Part shown: positions 5,844-7,019 of the stretch, piece by piece
Numbering within the stretch: position 1 is the stretch's first letter
Layout of the letters: each line of letters starts with the position of its first letter
NCBI GenBank assembly: GCA_903835275.1
Contig: CAILMK010000645.1
Span: 1-7,019, forward strand
Length of the DNA stretch: 7,019 nucleotides
DNA from: an uncultured bacterium
GTDB lineage: Bacteria > Bacteroidota > Bacteroidia > CAILMK01
Direction: 5' to 3'
Position numbers and translations under genes: made by a program
Notes under the pieces: generated by a model
Seen by the model: the letters and a program-made list of their open reading frames with translations, nothing else
What the model was told of the DNA's origin: nothing
Databases searched by the model: none

Positions 5844-6749
5844 ATGGCTATTATAATATTCGGGATCATAGTGATCATTGTAGGAATTGCGGTTATCCGC
5901 AAGAATCCTCTTATTTCAAAATACTCAGGACTGGTGGAAGTTGCCGGTGTCTGCATAGTTCTTACAGGCATTATTGTTTCATCGGTGGTGCAGATCGGCG
6001 CAGGAGAGGTAGGTGTAAAAACCCTTTTCGGTAAGGTAGAACCCGGAACACTCAGCAGCGGACTTAACTTTATTAATCCGCTTGATGAAGTAACCAAGTT
6101 CCCTGTGCGTACACAGAACTATACCATGAGCGCCCAGCGCAATGAAGGCGATGTAATGGGTGATGATGCCATCCGCGTACTTTCCGCAGACGGACTGGAA
6201 GTAGTGATTGACCTTACCGTGCTTTACCACGTGATTCCATCCGAGGCACCAAAGGTATTGTCTTCCATTGGTACGGATTATAAAAATACTATTGTGCGTC
6301 CTATAACTCGTACAAAGATCCGCGACAATGCCGTTTATTATGATGCAGTGATGTTGTATTCCACCAAAAGGGATGAATTCCAGGCAAAAATATTTGCAAG
6401 TATAGAGCAGGAATTCAAGGCAAGGGGCATACTACTTGAAAATCTTCTGATCCGCAATATTGCCCTCCCTGAATCTGTAAAGACTACGATAGAATCCAAG
6501 ATCAATGCGGAGCAGGAAGCACAAAAAATGCAATTCGTTTTACAAAAGGAAAAACAGGAAGCAGAACGTAAAAGGGTAGAAGCTCAGGGTATCGCGGATT
6601 ATCAGAAAATAATCAGCGCGCAGCTTTCCGATAAACAGTTACAATACGAATCCATCAAAGCACAAAAGGAAATTGCTTTATCCCCAAATACAAAAGTGAT
6701 TGTAATGGGAGGTTCCAGCCATAATCCGATTATGTTGTCGGATAAATAA
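5844..6749 (+). CDS. Prohibitin-like SPFH/Band 7 membrane protein
   Basis: 301 residues, close to the usual 270-300 of prohibitins. Two hydrophobic segments come first (about 2-18 and 29-50) with RKNP between them. An SPFH/Band 7 domain spans about 50-215, with the typical opening VQIGAGEVGVKTLFGKVEPG, then GLNFINPL (73-80), TRTKIRDNAVYY (155-166) and the domain-end block RNIALPESVKTTIESKINAEQEA (204-226). A charged, Gln/Glu/Lys/Arg-rich coiled coil spans about 221-275, before a short C-terminal tail. Known: SPFH proteins form large ring or cage oligomers in the inner membrane, scaffold membrane microdomains and often restrain the membrane protease FtsH. Inferred: a membrane scaffold or quality-control role here; no FtsH or NfeD partner gene is next to it. 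Eukaryotic prohibitins have a single N-terminal hydrophobic segment, so the extra one is notable. ATG 5844 is the natural start, directly preceding the first hydrophobic segment. Not part of an operon as far as the window shows. Confidence 0.92.
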   Translation: MAIIIFGIIVIIVGIAVIRKNPLISKYSGLVEVAGVCIVLTGIIVSSVVQIGAGEVGVKTLFGKVEPGTLSSGLNFINPLDEVTKFPVRTQNYTMSAQRNEGDVMGDDAIRVLSADGLEVVIDLTVLYHVIPSEAPKVLSSIGTDYKNTIVRPITRTKIRDNAVYYDAVMLYSTKRDEFQAKIFASIEQEFKARGILLENLLIRNIALPESVKTTIESKINAEQEAQKMQFVLQKEKQEAERKRVEAQGIADYQKIISAQLSDKQLQYESIKAQKEIALSPNTKVIVMGGSSHNPIMLSDK

Positions 6750-6763
6750 AATTGAATTTGTAG

Positions 6764-6822
6764 TCCCGAAACCTCGGGATTGTGGTCGCCATGCGTAATA
6801 GGCACAAGCGGACGCTTGCGCC
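6764..6822. repeat. Pair of intergenic hairpins, possible REP-like element
   Basis: Hairpin 1: TCCCGA (6764-6769), loop AACC, TCGGGA (6774-6779). Hairpin 2: CAAGCG (6805-6810), two-base GA spacer, CGCTTG (6813-6818), extended by GGC (6801-6803)/GCC (6820-6822) across one mismatch. Because opposed inverted repeats cannot close a two-base loop, the real loop of hairpin 2 is probably GGAC or CGGACG. Both lie between the SPFH stop and the shared terminator, and the spacer is more G+C-rich than typical intergenic DNA here. This suggests a mobile REP-like unit or structured 3' UTR. No coding potential seen. Confidence 0.4.
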
Positions 6823-6837
6823 AGCAAAAAAAATAAA

Positions 6838-6873
6838 AAAGCCCTCACGGATTTAAAAATCCATGAGGGCTTT
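6838..6873. terminator. Bidirectional terminator between SPFH and VOC genes
   Basis: AAAGCCCTCA (6838-6847) pairs with TGAGGGCTTT (6864-6873); across a C/A mismatch the stem continues with GGATTT (6849-6854) and AAATCC (6857-6862), closing on a two-A gap that will open by a pair or two in RNA. On the minus strand it is followed by a long T run (the A run at 6826-6840), a textbook terminator for the VOC gene 21 bases away. On the plus strand the tail TTTCATCTTCTTAT is weaker but could end SPFH transcription. Confidence 0.85.
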
Positions 6874-6893
6874 CATCTTCTTATCAGCGAAGA

Positions 6894-7019
6894 TTAGTTC
6901 TGTGCGTGCAATCCTACTTTGTTCCCTTCGGAATCAATGAAGAACGCCATAACGCCGATCTCAGGGCTGATCTCAGTCCTTGGCATTACAACCTTGCCAC
7001 CGGCAGTGTCAATGCGGTC
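6894..7019 (-). CDS. VOC/glyoxalase-bleomycin-resistance superfamily protein, C-terminal fragment
   Basis: Only the last 41 codons lie in the window; the gene continues past position 7019, and the stop TAA is at 6894-6896. The fragment reads from DRIDTAGGKVVMP through TEISPEIGVMAFFIDSEGN to VGLHAQN. A GGK-V-x-MP strand, then G-x-MAFF-x-D-x-EGN-x-x-GL, is the closing beta-alpha-beta-beta unit of VOC proteins of about 120-130 residues. In metal-dependent glyoxalases the last metal ligand is a Glu a few residues after the G of this loop; here that region reads NKVGLH with no Glu, as in many non-glyoxalase VOC proteins. The substrate cannot be inferred. Transcription ends at the bidirectional hairpin just downstream. 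Confidence 0.88.
   Translation of the reverse strand, partial: DRIDTAGGKVVMPRTEISPEIGVMAFFIDSEGNKVGLHAQN

Noticed and set aside
5747..6097. Minus-strand ORF of 116 codons across the SPFH start
   Set aside because: It covers the REP-like repeat and promoter and is antisense to a well-supported SPFH N-terminus; low-complexity Ile/Thr/Pro translation.

Overview
The window reads as chromosomal DNA of a member of the Bacteroidota. The support is a C-terminal type IX secretion (T9SS) sorting domain on a giant repeat protein, promoter elements of the TAnnTTTG type typical of this phylum, mostly weak or absent Shine-Dalgarno sites, and moderate G+C. The protein style (parallel beta-helix modules ending in GADE, CARDB, PKD, then a IYPNPF sorting domain) suggests the Chitinophagales/Sphingobacteriales/Flavobacteriales side of the phylum; I cannot name a genus.

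Layout. Positions 1-121 hold no gene I can support, but end in a good ribosome binding site and an ATG at 122 that begins a signal-peptide-like peptide and stops after 11 codons. The large gene (172-4362, +) lies in a different frame. It encodes two tandem copies of a ~523-residue module (beta-helix plus CARDB-like domain), then an Ig/PKD-like region, two PKD domains and the T9SS sorting domain. A strong hairpin terminator follows at 4383-4418. Next come a small orphan lipoprotein gene on + (4612-4992, TTG start) and, convergent to it, a TMEM175-family potassium channel gene on - (5069-5686). A divergent intergenic region (5687-5843) carries the channel promoter, a REP-like hairpin repeat and the promoter element of a prohibitin-like SPFH membrane protein gene (5844-6749, +). 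A hairpin-rich spacer and a bidirectional terminator separate that gene from the 3' end of a VOC/glyoxalase-family gene on - (6894 to beyond the window).

How the genes relate. They look like independent transcription units (convergent, divergent or terminator-separated), not one pathway or defence system. The large protein would be a secreted, cell-surface or adhesive product of the T9SS, the small lipoprotein an envelope protein, and the channel and SPFH protein inner-membrane proteins. I see no CRISPR array, tRNA, rRNA, transposase or phage gene.

The most interesting feature is the 5' end of the giant gene. An apparently genuine start (RBS plus MKRVLLLTAML) runs directly, out of frame, into sequence that aligns with the interior junction between repeat modules. 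This suggests an internal deletion by recombination between short homologous sequences, a phase-variable or decaying adhesin, or an assembly join. As read, the protein lacks the Sec signal peptide that its T9SS domain requires.
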